In this document: positions 43,099-51,929 of the stretch, piece after piece | Layout: each line of letters starts with the position of its first letter | Position numbering within the stretch: the first letter of the stretch is position 1 | Source of the DNA: Qipengyuania marincola | GTDB taxonomy: Bacteria > Pseudomonadota > Alphaproteobacteria > Sphingomonadales > Sphingomonadaceae | Direction of reading: 5' to 3' | DNA: 64,000 nucleotides | Assembly (NCBI RefSeq): GCF_029688625.1 | Contig: NZ_JARULC010000001.1 | Location: forward strand, 744,001 to 808,000 | The notes under the pieces: generated by a model | The model's input: only the letters and a program-made list of their open reading frames with translations | Databases searched by the model: none | What the model was told of the DNA's origin: nothing | Program-made: the position numbers and the translations under genes

Positions 43099-43593
43099 AT
43101 GCCACAGATAGCACAGCTAGCCGAAACATGGTCGAGCCAGGTCTTCTGGTTGCTGATCTTTTTCGGCATCACCTTCTTCGTCATCGGCCGGGGGATGGTC
43201 CCCAAGGTTATGAACACGGTCGCCGAGCGCGACTCGCAGATCGCCGGTGACCTTGCTGCCGCCAAGGCCGCACGCGATGCGGCCGATGCGCAGGAAGAAG
43301 CCTGGCGGGTGAAGGAAAACGAGAACCGCGCTGCAGCGCAGGCAATCGTTGCCAAAGCAAAGGACGAAGCGGCGGCCAAGTCCGAAGCCAAGCTGAAGGC
43401 GGCGCAAACCCGCCTCGACAAGAAGCTGGCCGATGCTGAGCTTCGTATCGCCGAGGCGCGGACCGCCGCACTGACGGAAGTTGAATCGGTTGCCGTCGAA
43501 GCCGCGCAGGACATCGTCGCCACACTTGCGGGCGTGAAGGTGACCAAGCCGACCGCCGCCAAGGCTGTTAAGGAGGCCATGACCCATGGCTAA
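43099..43593 (+). CDS. ATP synthase subunit b'
   Basis: This peripheral-stalk subunit of 164 residues has one N-terminal helix (about 15-32, VFWLLIFFGITFFVIGRGMVP) and a long Ala/Glu/Lys-rich coiled coil. The b/b' pair replaces the b homodimer of E. coli, as in photosynthetic and other alphaproteobacteria. It ends with an eight-base overlap into the b subunit gene. Confidence 0.92.
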   Translation: MPQIAQLAETWSSQVFWLLIFFGITFFVIGRGMVPKVMNTVAERDSQIAGDLAAAKAARDAADAQEEAWRVKENENRAAAQAIVAKAKDEAAAKSEAKLKAAQTRLDKKLADAELRIAEARTAALTEVESVAVEAAQDIVATLAGVKVTKPTAAKAVKEAMTHG

Positions 43594-44152
43594 CCAGCCC
43601 CAGCCACTGACAACCGGTGAGCCCGAGGCGATCGTCGAAGTCGACGCGGGTGCTGCCAAGCACAGCGAACCGTCGCTCTGGGGCCTCGAGCCTTACCAGT
43701 GGGTGTCGGTGTCGATGTTCGCCCTTTTGCTGATCGCGTTCTTCGGCGCGAAGGTTCACAAGACCATCGCTGGCGGCCTCGACAGCAAGATCGCGGCGAT
43801 CAAGGAGCAGCTCGACGAAGCCAAGCAGCTTCGTGCCGAAGCCGAAGCCCTGCGTGACGAGTATGCCGGTAAGATCGCCAGCGCCGAAAAGGATGCCGAA
43901 GCGATGCTGGTCAACGCCCGGCACGAGGCCGACGCCCTGCTTGAAAAGGCCGAAGCCGACAGCAAGGCGATGGTCGAGCGCCGCAAGCGCATGGCCGAAG
44001 ACAAGATCGCAGCAGCCGAGCGCGAGGCGGTCGAGGACGTCCGCAACCGCGCAGTCACGGCCGCGACGCAGGCGAGCCGAAAGCTCATCGCCGAAAAGCA
44101 CGATGCGGACGCCGACCGTGCTCTGGCCGACAAGGTCATCGCCGGAATCTGA
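43586..44152 (+). CDS. atpF: ATP synthase subunit b
   Basis: The 188-residue partner of b' has its membrane helix at about 37-58 (WVSVSMFALLLIAFFGAKV), after a roughly 35-residue N-terminal extension, and then a long charged coiled coil. Together with b' it links Fo to F1 through subunit delta, whose gene is not in the window. The start overlaps b' by eight bases and a strong terminator ends the operon. Confidence 0.93.
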   Translation: MANQPQPLTTGEPEAIVEVDAGAAKHSEPSLWGLEPYQWVSVSMFALLLIAFFGAKVHKTIAGGLDSKIAAIKEQLDEAKQLRAEAEALRDEYAGKIASAEKDAEAMLVNARHEADALLEKAEADSKAMVERRKRMAEDKIAAAEREAVEDVRNRAVTAATQASRKLIAEKHDADADRALADKVIAGI

Positions 44153-44179
44153 TCGGCCGTGGGCCATTGGGTACGAAGA

Positions 44180-44205
44180 GGGCGGTCCGGCGGGCCGCCC
44201 TTTTT
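44180..44205 (+). terminator. Rho-independent terminator of the Fo operon
   Basis: GGGCGGTCC and GGGCCGCCC form a stem with a three-base loop (44180-44200), followed by TTTTT. It lies between atpF and the convergent quinone oxidoreductase gene. Confidence 0.88.
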
Positions 44206-44221
44206 CGCGCGCCTATTCTGA

Positions 44222-45187
44222 TTACGGTTCGAGGACGATTTTCCCGACGATATCTCCGCGCCGCATGGCCTCGAACGCTTCGCGCCATCGGGCAAGCGGC
44301 AGGATACGATCGACATGCGGCGCGATCTTTTCATCCCTCAGAAGGCCATCGAGTGCCGCGGCGATTGGAGCGCGTCGCTCGGGAAAGCGCCTGACGTATT
44401 CGCCCGCCCGGGCCCCGACCACGGAGAATCCCTTCATCAGCGGAATATTCACGGCGATCTCGGGAATGCGGCCGGAGACGAAGCCAATGACCAGGAGCTT
44501 TCCCCCGAAGGCAACGCAGCGCGTGCTCTCATCGAACACATTCCCGCCAACGGGATCATAAATGAGGTCGCACAGTCGACCGTCGGTCAATTCGGAAACC
44601 CGGTCGCGAAATCGGCCGGTGTTGAGGATGACTGCCTCCGGCCGCGCAATCCGGTCCAGCGCCTCGATCTTGTCTTCGCGGTGCGTAGCGGCGATGACTC
44701 TTGCACCTAGGGCGCGTGCGAGATCGCATGCTGCAAGGCCGACCCCGCCGCTCGCTCCGTGAACGAGCACCGTCTGGCCTGCCTTAAGACCACCGAGTTC
44801 TACAAGCGCGACATAGGCTGTGTGAAAGGCCGCGCCCATCGCGGCGGCGCTGGTGAAATCCAGATTTTCCGGCATGGGACGCAGCGCGCCGGCGGGCAAG
44901 GCAGCCAGTTCCGCGAACGCGCCTGTCTTCGCGCCGCCCATCACCCGGTCGCCGGGCGCAAAACCGGAGCTGCGCGGGGCCTCGAGCACCTCGCCGGCGA
45001 GCTCCAGCCCTGAAGTGAAGGGCAATTCCGGTTTGAATTGGTATTTGCCCTGCGTCATCAGCAGGTCGGGATAATTCAACGACGCCGCCCGTACGCGGAC
45101 GATGACCTCGCCCTCCGGTCGGGGCACATCCTCGAGCGCAACACCCGCCAGATCGTCGGACAGCGCCGTGACCCGCAGAGCCTTCAT
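44222..45187 (-). CDS. NADPH:quinone oxidoreductase, zinc-free MDR family
   Basis: The 321-residue product belongs to the medium-chain dehydrogenase/reductase superfamily of Qor type. ASLNYPDLLMTQGKYQF, GLELAGEV, the Rossmann segment VLVHGASGGVGLAACDLARALGARVI and DLIYDPVGG are typical. No catalytic zinc Cys cluster is seen, consistent with a quinone or enoyl reductase. The frame stays open to 45976, but ATG 45187 starts the family sequence. It ends four bases after gloB begins its own stop region, with both genes on the minus strand. Confidence 0.87.
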   Translation of the reverse strand: MKALRVTALSDDLAGVALEDVPRPEGEVIVRVRAASLNYPDLLMTQGKYQFKPELPFTSGLELAGEVLEAPRSSGFAPGDRVMGGAKTGAFAELAALPAGALRPMPENLDFTSAAAMGAAFHTAYVALVELGGLKAGQTVLVHGASGGVGLAACDLARALGARVIAATHREDKIEALDRIARPEAVILNTGRFRDRVSELTDGRLCDLIYDPVGGNVFDESTRCVAFGGKLLVIGFVSGRIPEIAVNIPLMKGFSVVGARAGEYVRRFPERRAPIAAALDGLLRDEKIAPHVDRILPLARWREAFEAMRRGDIVGKIVLEP

Positions 45188-45191
45188 CGTG

Positions 45192-45947
45192 TCAGAATTT
45201 GTCTTTCGCCGTCCGTAGTGCGGCGAAGGTCTCCGCGGGGCTGCTTCCACCCCAGCGATCGCGCAGGCTCCGATCGTCTGCACGCAGGAAAGGGTTGGTG
45301 GCCAATTCGCGCGACAGGAGAGTGGGAACCGTCGGCTCGCCCTTGGCGCGTTTCTTCTCCACCCGGGCGGCATAGAGCTGAAGCTCGGTGTTGTCGGGAT
45401 CGGCATGCAGCGCGAACTTCGCATTGGCAGCGGTGTATTCGTGCGCGCAGTAAAGCAGCGTGTTGTCGGGTAGCTGCCGGATGCGGTCGAGCGAATGCCA
45501 GAACTGCTCCGGTTCGCCTTCGAACATGCGCCCGCAGCCGAGCGCGAAAACGCTGTCGCCGACGAAGGCCATGTCGGCCTTCGCGATATGATAGGCGATG
45601 TGGCCGTTTGTGTGCCCCGACACGTCGATGACGCGGGCGGTCCAGTCGCCCAGCGAAACGCTGTCGCCATTGCCGACAACCCGGTCGATCTTGGCGATCC
45701 TCTCGACCTCCTGGGGGGCGACCACCCTGGCACCGGTTGCTGCGACGATGTCGGCGTTTCCGCCGGCATGGTCCGGATGCCAATGCGTATTCCAGATCTG
45801 AGTAATCGTCCAGCCTTTGGCTTCGGCCTGGCGGAGATACTCCTTGCCATCAGGCGTATCGATCGCGGCGGTTTCGCCACTGTCGGGATCGTGGAGAAGG
45901 TATCCGTAATTGTCGGACAGGCAGGGGAACTGGTGAATTTCGAGCAT
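45192..45947 (-). CDS. gloB: Hydroxyacylglutathione hydrolase (glyoxalase II)
   Basis: It hydrolyses S-lactoylglutathione to lactate and glutathione in methylglyoxal detoxification. The 251-residue metallo-beta-lactamase-fold enzyme has the binuclear metal motif THWHPDH at 54-60, SGHTNGH near 110-116, Asp131 and CAHEYT. The C-terminal substrate helix region SREL-TNPFLR is present. ATG 45947. The quinone oxidoreductase gene follows four bases later. Confidence 0.93.
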   Translation of the reverse strand: MLEIHQFPCLSDNYGYLLHDPDSGETAAIDTPDGKEYLRQAEAKGWTITQIWNTHWHPDHAGGNADIVAATGARVVAPQEVERIAKIDRVVGNGDSVSLGDWTARVIDVSGHTNGHIAYHIAKADMAFVGDSVFALGCGRMFEGEPEQFWHSLDRIRQLPDNTLLYCAHEYTAANAKFALHADPDNTELQLYAARVEKKRAKGEPTVPTLLSRELATNPFLRADDRSLRDRWGGSSPAETFAALRTAKDKF

Positions 45948-45981
45948 GCGCGAGAGGGTAATCCCTGCCGCGCCAAAGGGA

Positions 45982-46014
45982 AAGGCCCGCCTGCCGGTGT
46001 GGCAAGCGGGCCTT
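45982..46014 (-). terminator. Hairpin terminator between rpsA and gloB
   Basis: A 14-base arm starting AAGGCCCGC pairs with an arm ending GCGGGCCTT (one bulge) around GTGT. It lies about 30 bases after the rpsA stop. The T run is weak on the minus strand, so efficiency is uncertain. Confidence 0.6.
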
Positions 46015-46044
46015 CCTGATTACCCAGAAAAGGGATGGAAGAGC

Positions 46045-47748
46045 CTAGTCTTCCTTCTTCTTCAGCGCTTCGCCGAGGATGTCGCCGAGCGAGGCACCCG
46101 AGTCCGACGAACCGAACTGAGCAACCGCTTCCTTCTCTTCGGCGATCTGACGCGCCTTGATCGAGAAGTTGGGCTTCTTCGAACGGTCGAAACCGGTGAC
46201 CATGGCGTCAACCTTGGCGCCCGGCTGGAAGCGGTCCGGACGCTGCTCGTCGCGGTCGCGGCCGAGGTCGCTGCGCTTGATGAAGCCGGTCGCGCCGTCT
46301 TCGCCAACCTGCACTTCGAGGCCGCCATCGCGAACTTCGAGCACGGTGACGGTGACGGTTTCGCCCTTGCGGAGGCTGCCCGAAGCACCGGCTTCGGTCG
46401 GTGCACCCTTTTCGAGCTGCTTCATGCCGAGGCTGATGCGCTCCTTGTCGGTGTCGACGTCGAGCACGACGGCTTCGACCTGCTCGCCCTTACGGTGCAG
46501 GGCCAGCGCGTCTTCACCCGAGATGCCCCAGGCGATGTCCGACATGTGAACCATGCCGTCGACGTCGCCGTCGAGGCCGATGAACAGGCCGAATTCGGTG
46601 GCGTTCTTGACTTCGCCCTCGACCTTCGAGCCGACCGGATGCTTCTCGGCGAACTCTTCCCACGGATTGCGCTGGGCCTGCTTGAGGCCGAGCGAAATGC
46701 GGCGCTTCTCACTATCCACTTCGAGGACCATGACTTCGACTTCCTGCGAGGTCGAGACGATCTTGCCCGGGTGGACGTTCTTCTTGGTCCAGCTCATTTC
46801 CGAAACGTGGACCAGGCCTTCGATGCCCGGCTCGATTTCGACGAATGCGCCGTATTCGGTGATGTTGGTGACGGTGCCCGTCAGCTTCATGCCGACCGGG
46901 TACTTGGCCGAAACGCCATCCCACGGATCCGATTCCAGCTGCTTCATGCCGAGGCTGATGCGCTGGGTATCTTCGTTGATGCGGATGATCTGGACGGTCA
47001 CGGTCGCGCCGATCTCGATCATCTCGCTGGGGTGGTTGACGCGCTTGTAGCTCATGTCGGTCACATGCAGCAGGCCGTCGATACCGCCGAGGTCGACGAA
47101 CGCACCGTAATCGGTGATGTTCTTAACCACGCCATCGATGACCTGGCCTTCCGACAGGTCGTTGATCAGCTCGCTGCGCTGTTCGGCGCGGGTTTCCTCG
47201 AGCACGGCGCGGCGCGAGACAACGATGTTGCCGCGGCGGCGGTCCATCTTGAGGATCTGGAACGGCTGCGCCATGTCCATGAGCGGAGTGACATCGCGCA
47301 CGGGGCGGATGTCGACCTGCGAACCGGGCAGAAAGGCCACGGCGCCGTCGAGGTCGACGGTGAAGCCGCCCTTGACGCGGCCGAAGATGCGGCCCTCGAC
47401 GCGCTTGCCTTCGCCGAATTCGCTTTCGAGCTTGTCCCAGGCGGCTTCACGGCGTGCGCGGTCGCGGCTGAGCATCGCTTCGCCGTCGGCATTCTCGACA
47501 CGGTCGACATAGACTTCGACTTCGTCGCCGACCGAAGGTGCGGTTTCGGTTTCGGAGCGCTGGAATTCCTTGAGGTCGACGCGGCCTTCGCTCTTCAGGC
47601 CGACATCGATGTGGGCCATGCCGTTTTCGATGGCGGTGACGGTGCCCTTGACGACGCGGCCTTCGAAGCCGCCTTCGTCTGCGCCGCCGAGCTGCTCGTC
47701 GAGCATTTTCGCGAAATCATCGCGTGTGGGATTGGCTGCAGTTGCCAT
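46045..47748 (-). CDS. rpsA: 30S ribosomal protein S1
   Basis: S1 brings mRNA to the 30S subunit. The 567-residue product carries six S1 RNA-binding repeats, seen in recurring GxVTNITEYGAFVEIEPGIEG- and GAFVDLGGIDG-type strands and the repeated ISLGMKQ. ATG 47748 begins MATAANPTRDDFAKML. In many relatives the order is aroA-cmk-rpsA; here a lipoprotein gene on the plus strand lies between cmk and rpsA. The 607-codon plus frame across this gene is only its antisense shadow. Confidence 0.97.
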   Translation of the reverse strand: MATAANPTRDDFAKMLDEQLGGADEGGFEGRVVKGTVTAIENGMAHIDVGLKSEGRVDLKEFQRSETETAPSVGDEVEVYVDRVENADGEAMLSRDRARREAAWDKLESEFGEGKRVEGRIFGRVKGGFTVDLDGAVAFLPGSQVDIRPVRDVTPLMDMAQPFQILKMDRRRGNIVVSRRAVLEETRAEQRSELINDLSEGQVIDGVVKNITDYGAFVDLGGIDGLLHVTDMSYKRVNHPSEMIEIGATVTVQIIRINEDTQRISLGMKQLESDPWDGVSAKYPVGMKLTGTVTNITEYGAFVEIEPGIEGLVHVSEMSWTKKNVHPGKIVSTSQEVEVMVLEVDSEKRRISLGLKQAQRNPWEEFAEKHPVGSKVEGEVKNATEFGLFIGLDGDVDGMVHMSDIAWGISGEDALALHRKGEQVEAVVLDVDTDKERISLGMKQLEKGAPTEAGASGSLRKGETVTVTVLEVRDGGLEVQVGEDGATGFIKRSDLGRDRDEQRPDRFQPGAKVDAMVTGFDRSKKPNFSIKARQIAEEKEAVAQFGSSDSGASLGDILGEALKKKED

Positions 47749-48136
47749 GTGGTGTGTAGTCCTGACTAATCGTTTTGCTACCGGCCACCGGTTTTCCCGG
47801 GGTCTTTCACCGCCTCTCGCACCATTGCGAGGTTAGCGGGGCAAGAGGGCCGACATCTCCGCGAGGCCGGATGCCGCCGCGAAGGTTCTTTCAATCCATT
47901 GACTGCGAGAACGGTCGCGCGCCTAGGCCAGAGACGGGCGAAAAGCAAGCGAATTACGGGTCTGGAGTGCCAGCCAATTGGGTCGCCAGAGATGGTTGTC
48001 GGCGCTTTCGGTGGCAAAAAACCAAATGCCGAAGGATTGTCTTGGCTCGTCGCGCCCCCGGCGCGGTCAACGATTTCCTAGTATTGCCGCTTTATCTCTG
48101 GTGCACGGAAAAAAGGATTGTTCTTGGGGGATTGAA
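47749..48136. other. Divergent intergenic region, rpsA leader and lipoprotein promoter
   Basis: This 388-bp region is gene-free. It holds the rpsA leader on the minus strand and the promoter of the lipoprotein on the plus strand, whose ribosome site GGGGGA ends at 48131. Some inverted segments occur (GGCCACCGG-type around 47780), but I cannot name a known leader structure or a clear promoter pair. Confidence 0.4.
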
Positions 48137-48724
48137 ATGACGAGCGTTTCTCTGTTGCGGACGGGCAGCGTGTCTGCTGCGTGCTTCCTGGTCGTCGCCT
48201 GTGGGGGTGGGGCCGACGGAACCTATGATGTGCCCATGGCCGACGCGAAGGCGCGGCTCGGCAGTTCGGTCCAGCGGTATAACGAGAGCGGCGATGGCGA
48301 GACCATGCGCACCGTGCGCGGCGCTGGCTGGCAAGGGGACCGGCTGCGCGTCGTCATCAATTCGGGGCATAGCGACCCGATCACCTATAGCTGCGCTGCA
48401 GTCGCTCAAAGCGTAGGCGAAACCAGCACGATGATAACCCCCGATTGTTCGGAATCGGTCATGGGTGGCGGCAAGGCGGTTTACAGGGAGCTGGCCGAAA
48501 TCGAAGTGCGCGAATTCGTCCATGCGACGATGACCGGCGGCGAGATGGATGTGCGCAAGATGCGCGCGGCAGGCGGAGCACTTGCCACCAAGCACATGCC
48601 GCAGATGCAGGGCGAGGCCATGGCCGCCAATATGGAGGAAGTGGAGCGCACCTACCAGGATGAGCAGGGCGGCTGGACCACCTCCGAAGACCAGCTCGAG
48701 GACGACGGTTGGGGCACCAACTGA
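48137..48724 (+). CDS. Lipoprotein of unknown function
   Basis: The 195-residue product starts with a signal sequence whose lipobox is VVAC (about residues 19-22), followed by Gly. The mature part begins GTYDVPMADAKARL and contains a Cys pair (SCAA, PDCSE) and a Met/Glu-rich helix near the end. GGGGGA precedes the ATG at 48137; the open frame upstream to 47978 lacks support. It lies on the plus strand in an otherwise minus-strand stretch (rpsA, cmk, aroA). No domain recognised. Confidence 0.72.
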   Translation: MTSVSLLRTGSVSAACFLVVACGGGADGTYDVPMADAKARLGSSVQRYNESGDGETMRTVRGAGWQGDRLRVVINSGHSDPITYSCAAVAQSVGETSTMITPDCSESVMGGGKAVYRELAEIEVREFVHATMTGGEMDVRKMRAAGGALATKHMPQMQGEAMAANMEEVERTYQDEQGGWTTSEDQLEDDGWGTN

Positions 48725-48735
48725 TCGGAACGCGC

Positions 48736-49365
48736 CTAGGAAGCGCGGCGCGCGTGTTCCTCCACCGCTTCAATGGCGGCCTCGATCGCCTCCTTGCGAT
48801 CGAAGCTGGTCGTATCGAAGATTAGTGCATCCGCCGCCGGCTTCAGCGGTGCGTCGGAGCGGTTCATGTCGCGCGCGTCGCGCCGGGCGAGATCGGCCTC
48901 GATATCGGTCAGGCGCACATCGAGCCCGCGCTCGCGCATCTCGCTGAAACGTCGCTTCCCGCGCGCTTCGACGCTGGCGGTGACGAACAGCTTTACCTCT
49001 GCCTCGGGCGCAATGACCGTGCCGATATCGCGCCCGTCGAGCACAGCACCGCCATCCTGCATGGCGAAGGTCCGCTGGCGTTCGTAAAGCGCCTGGCGGA
49101 CGGCCGGATGGACCGAAACGCGGCTTGCAAGGCCACCGGTCTCCTCGGTCCGCAGGTGCGGATCATCCAGCAGGCTGTCGGGAAAGCTGGTGGCGGCCAG
49201 CGCATCGCCGCCGTCGTCGGGATCGCCGCCGTCGAGAAACACCTGCCGTCCGACCGCGCGATAGAGCAGGCCGGTGTCGAGATGCGGCAGGCCGAAATGC
49301 GCGGCAAGCGCCTTGGCTATTGTGCCCTTGCCCGAAGCGGTCGGGCCGTCGACGGCGATGATCAT
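48736..49365 (-). CDS. cmk: Cytidylate kinase
   Basis: It phosphorylates CMP and dCMP with ATP. The 209-residue product begins MIIAVDGPTASGKGTIAK with the P-loop at 7-15, then GLPHLDTGLLYRAVG, DGRDIGTVIAPEAEVKLFVTAS and ARGKRRFSEM. ATG 49365 overlaps the stop of the small membrane protein gene by four bases. The open frame to 49722 is a shadow. Confidence 0.95.
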   Translation of the reverse strand: MIIAVDGPTASGKGTIAKALAAHFGLPHLDTGLLYRAVGRQVFLDGGDPDDGGDALAATSFPDSLLDDPHLRTEETGGLASRVSVHPAVRQALYERQRTFAMQDGGAVLDGRDIGTVIAPEAEVKLFVTASVEARGKRRFSEMRERGLDVRLTDIEADLARRDARDMNRSDAPLKPAADALIFDTTSFDRKEAIEAAIEAVEEHARRAS

Positions 49366-49631
49366 GCTTCGCGCTCCTGCCCCTTGCGGCCCGTGCGAAT
49401 GGCCTTGGCTATGCCGAAGATGGCGATGGCCGCCCAGAAGCCCTCTAGCACGAGGCTCGGCCAATTGGTGTGCACCAGCAGCGATATGGTGAGGAGCGCC
49501 GCGCCCAGCAGGTTGGTCCCATGCAGGACGAAAGGGTTGGGCGCATCCTTTAGCGTTAGGTAGGCATAGGCACCGATAATGCAGGCGGTGCCGAGGAAGC
49601 CGACCATGCTGGCCCAGTCGAGTCCGATCAT
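49362..49631 (-). CDS. Small membrane protein, CBU_0592-like
   Basis: The 89-residue product has about three membrane helices and a basic C-terminus (RTGRKGQEREA). Sequence such as GFLGTACIIGAYAYLTLK and NLLGAALLTISLL fits a widespread family of small membrane proteins (CBU_0592) without known function. It is tightly coupled to aroA upstream and cmk downstream by ATGA overlaps at both ends. Confidence 0.75.
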   Translation of the reverse strand: MIGLDWASMVGFLGTACIIGAYAYLTLKDAPNPFVLHGTNLLGAALLTISLLVHTNWPSLVLEGFWAAIAIFGIAKAIRTGRKGQEREA

Positions 49632-50935
49632 CGTGCGGCCTCCTGCAGAAGATCGATGAAGTTCGGGAAGCTGGTGGCGATCGGCTCGGTGCTATCGAGC
49701 TCGACACCCTGCTTGCTGGCAAGACCAGCCACCGCCATGCTCATCGCGATGCGGTGGTCGAGATGGGTCGTCACGACCCCGCCGCCGGTGATGGGTTTGC
49801 CACCGCTACCGCGGATTACCAGGCCATCGCCCCGCTCTTCGACCCTTGCGCCTGCTACATCGAGCGCGGCCGCCATGGCGGACAGCCGGTCGCTTTCCTT
49901 CACGCGCAATTCCTCCAGGCCCGAGGTGACAGTGGTGCCCTCTGCCATCGCGGCGGCAACGAAGAGCACGGGAAACTCGTCGATCATGCTGGGGGCGATG
50001 GCGGGATCGACCTCGACGCCCTTCAATTCCGCATGGCGCACTCGCAGGTCCGCGACGGGCTCGCCCCCGATCTCGCGTTCGTCGAGATAGTCGATGCTTG
50101 CGCCCATCTGCTCCAGCACGCGGAAGATACCGTTGCGGGTCGGATTGAGGCCGACATTCTCGATCACCAGATCGCTGCCCGGCACCACGCTGGCCGCGAC
50201 TGCGAAGAACGCGGCGGATGACGGGTCGCCCGGCACCACGATGTCGCAGGGCGTCATATCGACCGGGCCGGTCACCGATATGCGCTTCTCGCCATCGGTT
50301 TCTTCGACCTGCACATCGACACCGAAGCCGCGCAGCATGCGCTCGGTGTGGTCGCGCGTCGGGACCGGCTCGACAACGGTGGTCGTACCAGGCGTATTGA
50401 GGCCGGCAAGCAGCACGGCGCTCTTCACCTGCGCGCTCGCCACAGGAAGGCGATAGGTGATGGGGACGGCGGGCTGCATGCCCTCCATGACCAGTGGCAG
50501 CGTGCCTCCGGGGGAGGGGGTGCATGTCGCGCCCATCAGCGAAAGCGGGTCGATCACGCGCTCCATCGGGCGCTTGGATAGGCTGGCGTCGCCAATGAAA
50601 GCGGCGGTGATGCCATGGCTTGCGACCAGCCCCATCAAGAGGCGCGTCGAGGTGCCGGAATTGCCCATTTCCAGCGCCTGCTCGGGCTGGAGCAGTGTCC
50701 CGACCCCGGCGCCGTCCACCACCCAATCCTCGCCGTTACGCTCGATCACCGCGCCCATTGCGCGCAGAGCGGCAGCGGTGGCAAGCACATCCTCTCCCTC
50801 GAGGAGGCCGGAGATGCGGCTGCGACCGACCGCCAACGCGCCGAACATCAGAGCGCGATGGCTGATCGATTTGTCGCCCGGCACGCGGATACGTCCGGTC
50901 AGGGGTCCGGAAGGCACGAAGCGGCGAGCGGTCAC
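49628..50935 (-). CDS. aroA: 3-phosphoshikimate 1-carboxyvinyltransferase (EPSP synthase)
   Basis: It joins PEP to shikimate-3-phosphate in aromatic amino acid synthesis and is the glyphosate target. From GTG 50935 it has 435 residues, with RVPGDKSISHRALMFGALA, GLLEGEDVL, GNSGTSTRLLMG at 91-102, FIGDASLSKRPMERV and EELRVKESDRL. These resemble class II enzymes such as CP4, but the residue matching CP4 Ala100 is Gly94. The frame is open to 51145; the GTG start is the first near the conserved region, though its ribosome site is weak. Confidence 0.92.
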   Translation of the reverse strand: MTARRFVPSGPLTGRIRVPGDKSISHRALMFGALAVGRSRISGLLEGEDVLATAAALRAMGAVIERNGEDWVVDGAGVGTLLQPEQALEMGNSGTSTRLLMGLVASHGITAAFIGDASLSKRPMERVIDPLSLMGATCTPSPGGTLPLVMEGMQPAVPITYRLPVASAQVKSAVLLAGLNTPGTTTVVEPVPTRDHTERMLRGFGVDVQVEETDGEKRISVTGPVDMTPCDIVVPGDPSSAAFFAVAASVVPGSDLVIENVGLNPTRNGIFRVLEQMGASIDYLDEREIGGEPVADLRVRHAELKGVEVDPAIAPSMIDEFPVLFVAAAMAEGTTVTSGLEELRVKESDRLSAMAAALDVAGARVEERGDGLVIRGSGGKPITGGGVVTTHLDHRIAMSMAVAGLASKQGVELDSTEPIATSFPNFIDLLQEAAR

Positions 50936-51095
50936 GAATGCGTATCCATAGGAAAGCGGCGCTTTGACAGCGCATATGTGTTCTGGCAAGGCGCGCGCGC
51001 TGTTGATTCCTGCGCCGCGGGATCCCATCAATACGATTACGAATTCACGCGCTCCCGCCTGCGATTGGCGGGCGCGGCCAATCCAAGGATTACAC

Positions 51096-51440
51096 ATGGT
51101 CAAACCTGAATGGGGCACCAAGCGGACCTGCCCGAATTGCGGCACCCGCTTCTACGATCTGAACAAGGACGATCCCGTCACCTGCATCGAGTGCGGCGAG
51201 GAATGGACGCCCGAGCCGGTGCTCAAGTCGAAGCAGCCGATTCTCGCCGAGGAAGAGGCGAAGAAGAAAAAGGATGCCGAGGCAGATAGCGATCTGAGCG
51301 GCGACGACGATGACGATCTGGATATCGACATCGACGAAGACGGCGATTCGCCCGACAACGAAGTCGATCTCGGCGGCGATGACGACCTTGGCGTCGAAAC
51401 CAAGTCCAAGGGCGACGACGACGACGCCGACGAAAGCTGA
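51096..51440 (+). CDS. TIGR02300 family zinc-ribbon acidic protein
   Basis: The 114-residue product begins MVKPEWGTKRTCPNCGTRFYDL. A zinc ribbon is formed by Cys12, Cys15, Cys30 and Cys33. The remainder is a low-complexity acidic tail of Asp, Glu and Lys. This arrangement is the alphaproteobacterial TIGR02300 family, of unknown function. AAGGAT precedes the ATG at 51096. It is divergent from aroA across about 160 bases. Confidence 0.88.
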   Translation: MVKPEWGTKRTCPNCGTRFYDLNKDDPVTCIECGEEWTPEPVLKSKQPILAEEEAKKKKDAEADSDLSGDDDDDLDIDIDEDGDSPDNEVDLGGDDDLGVETKSKGDDDDADES

Positions 51441-51530
51441 TTTTTCCCTTGCTTTGCGGGTGGCGGCCTCATAAAGGGCTGCCTCCGCAAGGCTGGCGTG
51501 CCTCCCAGGGTGCGCCGTTAGAAATGGCTC

Positions 51531-51606
<76 letters not shown>

Positions 51607-51929
51607 TTTCCGGTTCCACCGTCTTTCGGCCCGTGCTGGGCTGCAAATGGCGGGTCCGTCCGCTTCCGGTGCTCACGACCTGAAGGTCGCTGCGCTCCGG
51701 TTCTCCGGTCCCACCATTTTCGCTTCCAGCACAAGCCGAAATCCGGCGAAACCGCAGTCGGGGTTTGATGGTAGCAGGTCGTGGCGACGGCTGCGGCTTG
51801 CTTCCACCACACCCGGGCAAACAGTTTGGGTTTCATCGGGGAATTCCCCACGCTGGCCGACGAGTTCTCGTCCGCCGGCGATTTTTGCGTTTAATCCGGT
51901 AGCGCAAGTTACTGGAAGGAGAAGTAGGC
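51607..51929. other. Gene-free region downstream of tRNA-Ala with a degenerate tRNA-end repeat
   Basis: I see no supported gene in this 323-bp stretch, which ends with the ffh ribosome site GGAAGGAG near 51915. Bases 51709-51728 match the tRNA 3' end plus flank at 51599-51618 in 16 of 20 positions, 110 bases apart. This could be a remnant attachment-site duplication or chance. Confidence 0.45.

Noticed and set aside
45946..47769. Long plus-strand open frame of about 607 codons across rpsA
   Set aside because: It is the antisense shadow of the certain S1 gene; its Asp/Ala/Val-rich translation follows from S1 codon bias and no ribosome site precedes it.
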